Assembly: GCA_005883295.1 (NCBI GenBank)
Contig: VAWV01000300.1
Coordinates: 1-5,614, forward strand
DNA from: Actinomycetota bacterium
GTDB lineage: Bacteria; Actinomycetota; Thermoleophilia; Solirubrobacterales; Thermoleophilaceae
DNA: 5,614 nucleotides
Direction of reading: 5' to 3'
Below the pieces are notes generated by a model. The model was not told the origin of the DNA. It worked only from the letters and a program-made list of their open reading frames with translations, and did not search any database. Position numbers and translations under genes: made by a program. Shown here one piece after another: positions 1 to 5,614 of the stretch (positions within the stretch are counted from its first letter, which is position 1; every line of letters begins with the position of its first letter).

Positions 1-510
1 GAAGTCCAGGCTGCGCGGCGAGATTCGCTCGGCGGCATCGTCTCCCGTCATCCGCCAGACCTCGCTCCGGTCGCCGAATCGGGCCAGGCGGCTCCGGGCG
101 ACGGCGTGGAGCTGCTCGTGGGTGGCCGAGTCGACGTTGGCGATGTCCAGGTAGTCGCCGGCCGGGGCCTCCGCCCAGGGATCGACGGAGATCAGCAGGC
201 GCCCGTTCCAGCGCTCAAGGATGATCGCCGAGTACTCGCCGGCGCGAACCCCGATCTCCACGGCGGATCCCAGGAGCCCGCGGCGGTTGAGCAGGACCGG
301 CAGCTCGTGGCGGTTCGTGAGCAGCGGCCGCCCGGAGCGATAGGTGGGTCTAAGGATGGCGCTTGCGACGGCGCTGAGGAGCCCGACCTGTGCGGCGGCG
401 TGGAGTGGCCTCGGGAGACCACGGAGCCCGCCGTCCGGCGCTGTGCCGGTGCGGCTCAGCCGCTCCTCCGGCGTCGCGAGCCGCCGAAGCGGAGCCGCAG
501 AAGCGTCCAC
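1..510 (-). CDS. Class I SAM-dependent methyltransferase, N-terminal part (truncated by window edge)
   Basis: The reverse strand encodes an open frame that runs off the left edge. The core signature is VEIGVRAGEYSAIIL (nt 261 downward), a class I methyltransferase motif I in which the glycine-rich loop binds S-adenosylmethionine. About 25 residues later comes LLISVDPW, where the Asp is the usual acidic residue that holds the SAM ribose. The style matches the Methyltransf_24-like group often found in glycan clusters; the substrate cannot be read from the sequence. The C-terminal half is missing. The start is uncertain. GTG at 508-510 is the only conventional start ahead of motif I, but it overlaps the upstream glycosyltransferase by 55 nt and has no good ribosome-binding site. 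A CTG at 457-459, in the same frame, has GGAGG five nt upstream and overlaps the upstream TGA as CTGA. It probably shares a transcript with the glycosyltransferase. The family is fairly sure; the start is not. Confidence 0.78.
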   Translation of the reverse strand, partial: MDASAAPLRRLATPEERLSRTGTAPDGGLRGLPRPLHAAAQVGLLSAVASAILRPTYRSGRPLLTNRHELPVLLNRRGLLGSAVEIGVRAGEYSAIILERWNGRLLISVDPWAEAPAGDYLDIANVDSATHEQLHAVARSRLARFGDRSEVWRMTGDDAAERISPRSLDF

Positions 511-1271
511 ACCGCGGGCGGGCCGTCGCGCCAGCCGATCTTCTTCCCCTCGTCGTACGCGCGGCCGTAGTAGGCGATCGGGAGCTGGTAGAGGCGCAGC
601 TTGCGGTCGAGCACCTGCGCGGTGATCTCGGGCTCGATGCGGAAGTCGTCCTCGGTCAGCTCGAAGCTCCGCACCAGCTCGCCCCGGAACGCCTTGTAGC
701 CCGTCTCCATGTCCGACAGCGTCGTGTTCCAGAGCACGTTGGTGAGCAGTGCGAGCAGCCTGTTGCCCAGCAGGTGCCAGAACATGTACGCGCGCTGGGG
801 GCGGCCGCCGGTCAGCCGGGAGCCGTAGACCACGTCGGCGTAGCCCTCCACGATCGGCCGGATCAGGTCCGGCACGTCGCTCGGGTCGTACTCCATGTCG
901 GCGTCCTGGATGAGCACGACCTCCCCCGTCGAGCGCGCGATGCCGGTGCGCACCGCCGCGCCCTTGCCGCGGTTGCGCTCGTGCCGGATCACGATCAGCC
1001 CGTGGGACTCGGCGAACCGCTCGAGGATCTCCGCGGTGCGGTCGGTCGAGCCGTCGTCGACCGCGATCACCTCCGCGCGCAGCGGCAGCGTGTAGACCCG
1101 TTGGAGCACGTCCTGGAGGCTCGAGGCCTCGTTGTACGCCGGGACGACGAAGCTGATCAGCGGCTCCGGGCTCGTGGGCGTGAGCCGGTCGCTCGCGAGC
1201 TGCGGCGCCGCGAACTCGGTGTCGATCCGCCCCGGCCCGGTGACGGGCGGAAGCTTGCGCTCGGCCCCCAT
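456..1271 (-). CDS. Family 2 glycosyltransferase, DPM1-type (polyprenyl-phosphate sugar synthase-like)
   Basis: This 271-residue protein probably transfers a sugar from a nucleotide donor to polyprenyl phosphate on the cytoplasmic side of the membrane. A single GT-A domain is visible. ISFVVPAYNE (residues 39-48) is strand 1, AVDDGSTDRT (70-79) is the nucleotide-binding segment, and RNRGKGAAVRTG (99-110) follows. IQDADMEYDP (121-130) contains the metal-binding DAD at 123-125, and SDMETGYKAF (186-195) is typical of the dolichyl-phosphate mannose/glucose synthase group. There are no C-terminal membrane segments, unlike GtrB or ArnC types; the tail ends in a basic GGSRRRRSG. The ATG at 1271 follows a TAGCCT hexamer with no Shine-Dalgarno site. 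The frame stays open upstream to 1667, but that part is antisense to the membrane-protein gene and is not DPM1-like. A 37-residue extension precedes the domain. Sugar specificity (mannose, glucose or other) is unknown. The divergent membrane protein is a plausible user of the lipid-linked sugar. Confidence 0.9.
   Translation of the reverse strand: MGAERKLPPVTGPGRIDTEFAAPQLASDRLTPTSPEPLISFVVPAYNEASSLQDVLQRVYTLPLRAEVIAVDDGSTDRTAEILERFAESHGLIVIRHERNRGKGAAVRTGIARSTGEVVLIQDADMEYDPSDVPDLIRPIVEGYADVVYGSRLTGGRPQRAYMFWHLLGNRLLALLTNVLWNTTLSDMETGYKAFRGELVRSFELTEDDFRIEPEITAQVLDRKLRLYQLPIAYYGRAYDEGKKIGWRDGPPAVWTLLRLRFGGSRRRRSG
463..469 (-). promoter_or_regulatory. Candidate ribosome-binding site (GGAGGAG) for the methyltransferase
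   Basis: Read on the minus strand, GGAGGAG lies inside the last codons of the glycosyltransferase gene. Its GGAGG core is five nt before an in-frame CTG at 459-457 that overlaps the TGA stop (CTGA). This is the geometry of a translationally coupled ATGA-type junction, but with the rare start CTG. It may be chance, because the same bases encode the arginine-rich tail. Confidence 0.35.
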
Positions 1272-1281
1272 GATGGGCGGG

Positions 1282-1287
1282 AGGCTA
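1282..1287 (-). promoter_or_regulatory. -10-like hexamer TAGCCT for the DPM1-type glycosyltransferase
   Basis: On the minus strand, TAGCCT (TANNNT consensus) is followed by 10 nt and then the ATG at 1271. The leader would be at most a few nucleotides. The sequence ahead of the ATG is pyrimidine-rich, so there is no Shine-Dalgarno site. No -35 resembling TTGACA is visible at the usual distance. The match is short, so it is a proposal only. Confidence 0.35.
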
Positions 1288-1291
1288 CATT
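1286..1291 (+). promoter_or_regulatory. -10-like hexamer TACATT for the polytopic membrane protein (leaderless start)
   Basis: TACATT fits TANNNT and lies 8 nt before the GTG at 1300, the spacing expected if transcription begins at the start codon. It overlaps the opposing hexamer TAGCCT by two bases. A GGGAGG at 1279-1284 is 15 nt from the GTG, too far for a normal ribosome-binding site, which also favours a leaderless start. No clear -35 is present. Confidence 0.5.
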
Positions 1292-1299
1292 CGCGCCCG

Positions 1300-3633
1300 G
1301 TGAACCTGAGATCACCTTCGACGCTGGTCGAGGCCTGGATCCTCGTGCCAGCGCTCGTTGTCGCGGTTTCCGCAGCGCTCGGCTGGCTCCTCGGCCGGCT
1401 CACCCGCGCCGAACTGGGCGCGCTCACCGTCCCGGCCGGGTTCCTGGCGGGCGTCGGGATCACGTCGGCGCTCCTCAGCCTGGGCCTCAGCGGCAAGGTC
1501 TCGGTGGCGGTTCTCGCCGCGCTGGCGCTCGCCGGGGCCGTGCTCGCGGTCGTGGACGTGCGCCGCAGGGGATCCCTGCCGCCGATCGGCGCGGCCGCGC
1601 TCTGGCCGGCGGCCGCCTTCGTGGTCGCGTACGGCATCGCGATGGCGCCGCTGGTCGGCACGGGCAACTCGGCGATGCTCGGCTACCAGCTGAACGGCGA
1701 CCCCGCCGCGCATCCCCTCCGCGACTCGGTGCACGCGGCCACGCGCGACCTGGAGGCCGGCTATCCCCTCGGGAGCTACGCGTGGCCGCTGTTCGGACGG
1801 GTCCTCACCGGCGTCGACGTCTTCCACCTGTGGACGCCGCTGAGCGCGGTGGTGCTCGCGCTCATGGCGCTCGTCTCGTACGCGCTGCTGCGGACCCTGG
1901 CGGCGCCGCGGGCATTCGCGGCCGCCGCCGGAACGCTGGCGGGGGTCGGCTACCTGGTCTACTCGTACCACGTGCAGGGGGGCACCAAGGAGGTGCTCCT
2001 GCCGCTCGCCGCCTACGGCGCGGTGGCGCTGGCGGCGAACGCGCTGGGGCGCCCGCTTACGCGGCTGTCGCTGGTTCCAGCCGCGGTGGCGGCCGGCGCC
2101 GCCGTTGCGGACCTCGGCTACGGCGGGCTCGCGTGGGTGGCTCCGGCGGGACTGGTCGTGGCCGCTGTGCTCGGGTGGCGCGCCTGGCACGCGAGCTCAT
2201 CCGGCGGGCTCCTGCCGCTCGTGCCGGCCGCGGCCATCGGCGTGCTGCTCGCCCTCCCGATCGCCGTCCGCACGGTCAGCTTCTTCAGGGAGAACAACGG
2301 CACGATCACGGGCGCGGTCGGGAACCTGGTGGGCGCCGTTCCCTTCCGCGAGGCCTTCAACGTGTGGCTGGCGCACGACTACCGGCTGCCGGCCACCTAC
2401 GCGGCGGGGCTCAGCCCGGCCGGCGTGTGGCTCGCAGGCGCGGCCTGCGTCGTGGGCGGGGCCTGGGCGCTCCGGCGGAGGAACCTCGCCATTCCGCTGG
2501 CGCTCCTCGCGGGGCTCGCGGCGGTCGTGATCGTCACGCCGCGCGCGTCGATCTACTACGACGCCAAGACCTACGTCGCCGCGGCGCCCGCGCTGGCACT
2601 GGCCAGCGCCGCGGGGGTGCTCGCATTTGTGCGGGCCGGCGGCGCCCTGCGGATCGTCGGCATCGTGGCCGGCGCGCTCCTGGCTTACCGCTTCCAGGAG
2701 CTGGCGCAGGTTGCGGAGCGCACCCGGGGGCAGGGGCCGCTCCTGATCGACGACTACGAGCAGTGGGCGCCGTACATCCTGCGTGGCTCGAGGCCGTGGA
2801 TCGAGCACACGTTCCGCGTGCCGTACGCGTTCTTCAGCCGCCCGGGCAACCTGCCGCCGGTCCGCCCGCTCGACCCGGACGACTACCAGCTCCGGCACAT
2901 CGAGATGTTTCCGCTGGTGCTGGTGCGGCGCGATCCGTACGGGAGCCGCCCGCCCTCAAACTTCACGCCCGCGTTCGAGACCAAGCGGTACGTGCTCTGG
3001 CGGCGGACGGGGCCGGCCCCGCGCATGCACCTGCCGTCCGGCTCGGACGGCTACCTCGGGGCCGCGCCGCTCCGCTGCCGGGGCGGCGTTCCAGCGCGCC
3101 CCTCGGTGCGAGCGCTGCTCGCGACCGCGGCGCGCCTGCACGTGCCGGTCCGAGCCGCGCTCGCCCCGCCCGCACCGATCGTGGCGATTCCCGGGCGCGG
3201 CTGGGCCGGCTTCCACCCGGTGCCGCTGTTCAAGCCCGAGACGTTCCTGTCGATCACCGGCGGGTCCGGGTCGGGCTTCGTCGAGGTCCAACCCGGGCGC
3301 TACTACGCGTGGATCGCCGGGAGCCTCGGGCCGGGCATCGTCCTCTACGCGCGGCCGATCGGTCAGGCCGGGTTCGCGAAGGTCGGCAGCGCGGGGGACG
3401 ACATGGGCCTGCCGGCGCTGTGGCAGCCGATCGCGGTGGCCCAGCTGCAGCGCCGGACCGTGGTCCACGTGACCGCCGCCCACCGCGCGTGGTGGCGGGC
3501 GTCGAGCCGGCACCCCAACATCGTCGGGCCGCTCGTCTTCACGCGCGTGGGCGACACCACCCGCGTGGGCCAGATCCCCCCGGCACGCGCCTCGAGCTTG
3601 TGCGGGCGGCGGATCGACTGGCTGGAGATCTAG
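1300..3633 (+). CDS. Polytopic membrane protein with large C-terminal soluble region, GT-C glycosyltransferase-like
   Basis: The 777-residue product is an integral membrane protein that I cannot assign to a named family. The first ~465 residues hold about 12 hydrophobic segments, roughly at 12-31, 42-62, 67-86, 98-119, 181-200, 206-224, 232-250, 256-270, 277-293, 303-322, 377-394, 399-415, 428-445 and 449-465, not all necessarily spanning. A loop after segment four carries NGDPAAH (132-138), and QGGTKE lies at 226-231. The remaining ~300 residues are soluble, opening with LLIDDYEQWAPYIL (about 481-494), and probably face outside. This layout resembles GT-C transferases that use polyprenyl-phosphate sugars; Asp134 in the loop is a possible catalytic acid, by analogy only. 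The divergent DPM1-type enzyme would make such a donor. GTG 1300 is chosen for the TACATT hexamer eight nt upstream. ATG at 1270 or 1273 is in frame and would add about ten polar residues. The frame is open further upstream to an ATG at 1132, inside the opposing gene. Being a real gene is near certain; GT-C function is not. Confidence 0.85.
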   Translation: MNLRSPSTLVEAWILVPALVVAVSAALGWLLGRLTRAELGALTVPAGFLAGVGITSALLSLGLSGKVSVAVLAALALAGAVLAVVDVRRRGSLPPIGAAALWPAAAFVVAYGIAMAPLVGTGNSAMLGYQLNGDPAAHPLRDSVHAATRDLEAGYPLGSYAWPLFGRVLTGVDVFHLWTPLSAVVLALMALVSYALLRTLAAPRAFAAAAGTLAGVGYLVYSYHVQGGTKEVLLPLAAYGAVALAANALGRPLTRLSLVPAAVAAGAAVADLGYGGLAWVAPAGLVVAAVLGWRAWHASSSGGLLPLVPAAAIGVLLALPIAVRTVSFFRENNGTITGAVGNLVGAVPFREAFNVWLAHDYRLPATYAAGLSPAGVWLAGAACVVGGAWALRRRNLAIPLALLAGLAAVVIVTPRASIYYDAKTYVAAAPALALASAAGVLAFVRAGGALRIVGIVAGALLAYRFQELAQVAERTRGQGPLLIDDYEQWAPYILRGSRPWIEHTFRVPYAFFSRPGNLPPVRPLDPDDYQLRHIEMFPLVLVRRDPYGSRPPSNFTPAFETKRYVLWRRTGPAPRMHLPSGSDGYLGAAPLRCRGGVPARPSVRALLATAARLHVPVRAALAPPAPIVAIPGRGWAGFHPVPLFKPETFLSITGGSGSGFVEVQPGRYYAWIAGSLGPGIVLYARPIGQAGFAKVGSAGDDMGLPALWQPIAVAQLQRRTVVHVTAAHRAWWRASSRHPNIVGPLVFTRVGDTTRVGQIPPARASSLCGRRIDWLEI
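3630..3633. other. Overlapping convergent stop codons (CTAG)
   Basis: The plus-strand membrane-protein gene ends with TAG at 3631-3633, and the minus-strand epimerase gene ends with TAG at 3632-3630. The palindrome CTAG serves both. There is no intergenic space for a terminator, so transcripts from the two sides must end inside the opposing gene or be terminated by a factor such as Rho. Confidence 0.9.
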
Positions 3634-4187
3634 CGGGCGTACTCGAACGGCAGCTCGTCCGCCACGTCGCGAAGGCGGGGCGCCGTGGCGTCGCGCTCCG
3701 AGACCGTCAGCTCGAGGTCGGGCCACTCGATCCCGACGTCAGGGTCGTCGTAGGCGATCCCGCGCTCCAGGTCGGGGTCGTAGTAGCTCGAGAGCTTGTA
3801 GACGACGTCCGCAATGTCACTCGTCACGCAGAACCCGTGCCCGAACCCCACCGGGCAGTACAGGATTCGCAGCTCCCGGTCGTCAAGCTCGAACCCCTCC
3901 CACTGCCCGAAGGTTGGCGAGCCGCGCCGCAGGTCGACGAGCACGTCGAGGATCGATCCGCGAGCGCAGCGCACGAGCTTCGACTGCCCGCGACCCGCCG
4001 CGAAGTGGATCCCGCGAAGGACACCCCTGGCCGACCGCGAGTGGTTGTCCTGCACGAACTCCTCCTCGATACCCATCTCGGCGAGGACCGCCCGGCGGTA
4101 GGTCTCGGCCAGGAACCCGCGCTCGTCGCCGTGAGTCCGCGGCTGGAGGAGGAGGGGCCCATCCAGCCGTGTGGGGAGTCGCTCCAT
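3630..4187 (-). CDS. rmlC: dTDP-4-dehydrorhamnose 3,5-epimerase
   Basis: This is the third enzyme of dTDP-L-rhamnose synthesis: a cytosolic cupin that epimerises C3 and C5 of dTDP-4-keto-6-deoxyglucose to give dTDP-4-keto-L-rhamnose. It is 185 residues, the normal family length. Visible marks in order: HGDERGFLAETYR (19-31) and QDNHSRSARGVLRGIHF (46-62), with the catalytic His61. Then KLVRCARGSILDVLVDLRRG (70-89, with the conserved Lys70), CPVGFGHGF (111-119), ADVVYKLSSYYDP (126-138, with the catalytic Tyr130), YDDPDVGIEWP (146-156) and SERDATAPRL (163-172, with the conserved Asp166). All family key residues appear intact. The ATG at 4187 gives the standard N-terminus. The frame stays open upstream to 4565, but that part lies antisense to the GT2-GT4 gene and carries no epimerase sequence. 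No other rml gene is in view, so the rest of the pathway must lie elsewhere or beyond the edges. Its neighbour, with a WsaF-like domain, could use the final dTDP-rhamnose. Also called rfbC. Confidence 0.96.
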   Translation of the reverse strand: MERLPTRLDGPLLLQPRTHGDERGFLAETYRRAVLAEMGIEEEFVQDNHSRSARGVLRGIHFAAGRGQSKLVRCARGSILDVLVDLRRGSPTFGQWEGFELDDRELRILYCPVGFGHGFCVTSDIADVVYKLSSYYDPDLERGIAYDDPDVGIEWPDLELTVSERDATAPRLRDVADELPFEYAR

Positions 4188-4197
4188 CGGGCGCGGC

Positions 4198-4203
4198 AGC
4201 GTA
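4198..4203 (-). promoter_or_regulatory. -10-like hexamer TACGCT for rmlC
   Basis: Minus-strand TACGCT (TANNNT) is followed by 10 nt (GCCGCGCCCG) and the rmlC ATG at 4187. That is the same 10-nt spacing seen ahead of the DPM1-type gene. No Shine-Dalgarno site lies in the gap, and no -35 is recognisable. It is a short match, supported mainly by the repeated geometry. Confidence 0.38.
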
Positions 4204-4205
4204 GC

Positions 4206-4211
4206 TAGATT
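4206..4211 (+). promoter_or_regulatory. -10-like hexamer TAGATT for the GT2-GT4 gene (leaderless start)
   Basis: TAGATT lies 7 nt before the ATG at 4219, so the expected transcription start falls at or beside the A of ATG. The bases between are GCACGCG, with no Shine-Dalgarno site. It is one of the few AT-rich hexamers in this GC-rich stretch. A -35 is not evident. Confidence 0.55.
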
Positions 4212-4218
4212 GCACGCG

Positions 4219-5614
4219 ATGCGATGGCGGCTCGAGTCGCTGCGCGCGCTCCTCGCGGACAACCTCAGCCGGCTGCCCCGGCGCGCGTGGCTCACGATCA
4301 AGTACCGCGGGCTCGGGCAGTTCCTGCTGCGGGCGCTCACGTTCCCGCTGCGGCTGACCCCCCTCGGGCGCAGCTTCGGCCCGCCCGAGACCACGGTCGA
4401 CGCGGTGAAGGCGGTGCGCCGGACATCCGATCCGAAGAAGGTCCGCGTCATCGTCGTGGACGACGCGAGCCCGGCTCCGTTCGGGGAGCAGCTGCGGGAC
4501 GCGCTCGAGGGGAAGGCGGAGGTGATCCTGGCCGGCGAGAACCGCGGGTTCGCCGCGAACGCCAACCGCGGGATGCGCGCAGCCGCCGAGGACCACGACG
4601 TGGTGCTCCTGAACAGCGACGTGATCGCCCGTCCCGGCTGGCTCGAGGCACTCCAGCACGCCGCGTACGGCGCGGACGAGGTCGCGATCGTGGGACCGAG
4701 GCTGCTCTACCCGGACCGCACGATCCAGTCCGCGGGCACCGTGCGCAACCTCGGCGCGCCGGACTGGTTCGACCACCGCTACCGGTTCAAGCCCGCGGGC
4801 CACGGCCCCGCGAACATCGGCGGCCCGACGCTGGCGGTCACCGGGGCGTGCATTTACGCGAAGCGCACGGCGCTCGACCGCATCGGCCTCCTCGACGAGC
4901 GCTACGGGATGGCGTACGAGGACGTGGACTGGTGCCTTCGGGCCTGGGAGGCGGGGATGCTCGTGCTCTACGACCCGCGCTCGACGCTGATCCACCACGA
5001 GGCCCGCACACGTGGCATGGAGCAGGGCGAGCGCGAGCTCGACTCCCAGCGGCTCTTCTGGGAGCGGTGGGGCGACTGGTTCGACGTCCGCGAGGTGCGC
5101 ACCACGGAGGGCCGCCTTCGCATCGCCTACGTGACCGAGGACACCGGGGTCGGCGGCGGGCACCGGGTGGCGTTCGAGCACCTCAACCGCCTCGCCGCGC
5201 GCGGCCACGAGTGCGAGCTGTACTCGCTCGGTGGCCCGCCCGACTGGTTCGACCTTCAGGTGCCGGTGCGCACCTTCGAGACCTACGGGGAGCTCGCCGA
5301 GGCCCTCGCCGAGGTCGACGGCATCAAGGTCGCCACCTGGTGGAACACGGCCGCTCCGGTCTGGCAGGCGTCGGTCAGGCGGGGCATCCCGGTCTACCTC
5401 GTCCAGGACATCGAGACCTCCTACTACCCGGACCAGCCGCGGATGCACGCGGCCGTGCTCGAGAGCTACAGGGAGGAGTTTCGCTACCTGACCACCTCCA
5501 CCTGGGTCGCCGACCGGCTGCGCGAGCTCAACCTGTCGCCGACGATCGTGGCGCCCGGGGTGAACCTCGAGACGTTCCGCGAGCTCGAGGTCCGGCGGGA
5601 GGACCGCGTGCTGC
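4219..5614 (+). CDS. Two-domain GT2-GT4 glycosyltransferase (WsaF-like second domain), C-terminus cut by window edge
   Basis: The frame is open from ATG 4219 to the window end (465 codons seen). The first domain is family 2: VRVIVVDDASP (75-85), NRGFAANANRG (about 108-118), VVLLNSDVIARPGWL (128-142, with NSD at 132-134 in the DXD position), VTGACIYAKRTALDRIG (about 211-227), GMAYEDVDWCLRAWEAG (231-247, with the catalytic-type ED at 234-235) and IHHE (258-261). This resembles rhamnosyltransferase-type GT2s. The second domain starts near residue 299 with RLRIAYVTEDTGVGGGHRV, a GT4 glycine-rich loop. VYLVQDIETSYYP (392-404) is close to the VQDYE-type motif of WsaF-like rhamnosyltransferases, and TSTWVADRL and VAPGVN follow. 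The donor-binding half of the GT4 domain lies beyond the edge. The first ~70 residues are basic and partly hydrophobic and lack a clear GT2 strand 1. It probably adds two sugars in sequence to a cytoplasmic, lipid-linked glycan; linkage and sugars are unknown. Confidence 0.88.
   Translation, partial: MRWRLESLRALLADNLSRLPRRAWLTIKYRGLGQFLLRALTFPLRLTPLGRSFGPPETTVDAVKAVRRTSDPKKVRVIVVDDASPAPFGEQLRDALEGKAEVILAGENRGFAANANRGMRAAAEDHDVVLLNSDVIARPGWLEALQHAAYGADEVAIVGPRLLYPDRTIQSAGTVRNLGAPDWFDHRYRFKPAGHGPANIGGPTLAVTGACIYAKRTALDRIGLLDERYGMAYEDVDWCLRAWEAGMLVLYDPRSTLIHHEARTRGMEQGERELDSQRLFWERWGDWFDVREVRTTEGRLRIAYVTEDTGVGGGHRVAFEHLNRLAARGHECELYSLGGPPDWFDLQVPVRTFETYGELAEALAEVDGIKVATWWNTAAPVWQASVRRGIPVYLVQDIETSYYPDQPRMHAAVLESYREEFRYLTTSTWVADRLRELNLSPTIVAPGVNLETFRELEVRREDRVL

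Noticed and set aside
106..570. 154-codon plus-strand open frame at the left edge
   Set aside because: It is the antisense of the methyltransferase motif I region, with no recognisable domain.
1132..1299. Membrane-protein start at ATG 1132
   Set aside because: It would overlap the DPM1-type gene by 140 nt and add a polar stretch with no homology-like character; a start at 1300 (or 1270) is simpler.
1272..1667. N-terminal extension of the DPM1-type protein to an ATG at 1667
   Set aside because: The extension has low-complexity Ala/Thr/Ser/Arg composition and lies antisense to membrane segments of the divergent gene; the ATG at 1271 fits the family better.
1312..2898. Minus-strand open frames opposite the membrane-protein gene
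   Set aside because: They are rich in Arg, Glu, Gln and His, as expected for the antisense of Ala/Leu/Val membrane codons, and have no motif or promoter.
390..4208. A 1272-codon open frame on the plus strand spanning several genes
   Set aside because: It is antisense or out of frame to three well-supported genes, is dominated by Arg, Ala, Gly and Pro, and has no domain signature. Very high GC removes stop codons from shadow frames.
3883..5448. A 521-codon open frame on the minus strand opposite the GT2-GT4 gene
   Set aside because: Its composition follows the complement of the real gene's codons and shows no motif; the plus strand carries clear GT2 and GT4 signatures over the same span.

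Overview
The window is very GC-rich and almost wholly coding. Its genes fit an operon-scale locus for making and exporting a surface glycan. Four features point to a high-GC actinobacterium, with the Thermoleophilia lineage (Gaiellales/Solirubrobacterales) as my best guess: strongly GC-biased third positions, GTG starts, TANNNT promoter hexamers placed directly in front of start codons, and the mix of glycosyltransferases. This placement is an inference from style, not from a marker gene.

Layout: (1) 1-510, minus strand: the N-terminal part of a SAM-dependent methyltransferase that runs off the left edge. (2) 456-1271, minus: a DPM1-type family 2 glycosyltransferase lying just upstream of the methyltransferase, with coding regions that overlap. 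(3) 1300-3633, plus: a large polytopic membrane protein with a C-terminal soluble region of about 300 residues, divergent from gene 2 across only 28 bp. (4) 3630-4187, minus: dTDP-4-dehydrorhamnose 3,5-epimerase (RmlC), convergent with gene 3; the two stop codons overlap in a CTAG. (5) 4219 to the right edge, plus: a two-domain GT2-GT4 glycosyltransferase, divergent from gene 4 across 31 bp and cut by the window end. No stretch over 300 bp lacks a gene. I see no RNA gene, mobile element, CRISPR array or long repeat.

How the genes may work together: RmlC makes the dTDP-4-keto-L-rhamnose precursor of dTDP-L-rhamnose. The GT2-GT4 protein has a second domain resembling WsaF-type rhamnosyltransferases and could use that donor. 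The DPM1-type enzyme would load a sugar onto polyprenyl phosphate. The membrane protein is of the kind (GT-C-like) that takes sugars from polyprenyl-phosphate donors on the outer face of the membrane. The methyltransferase could decorate a sugar. All these links are inferred from families and gene order.

The most notable feature is the non-coding architecture. Both divergent gaps are about 30 bp and carry back-to-back -10-like hexamers 7-10 nt from the start codons, with no well-spaced Shine-Dalgarno site. This suggests leaderless, or nearly leaderless, divergent transcription. I did not find a clearly new biological system. The membrane protein and the unusual N-terminus of the GT2-GT4 protein are the least explained parts.
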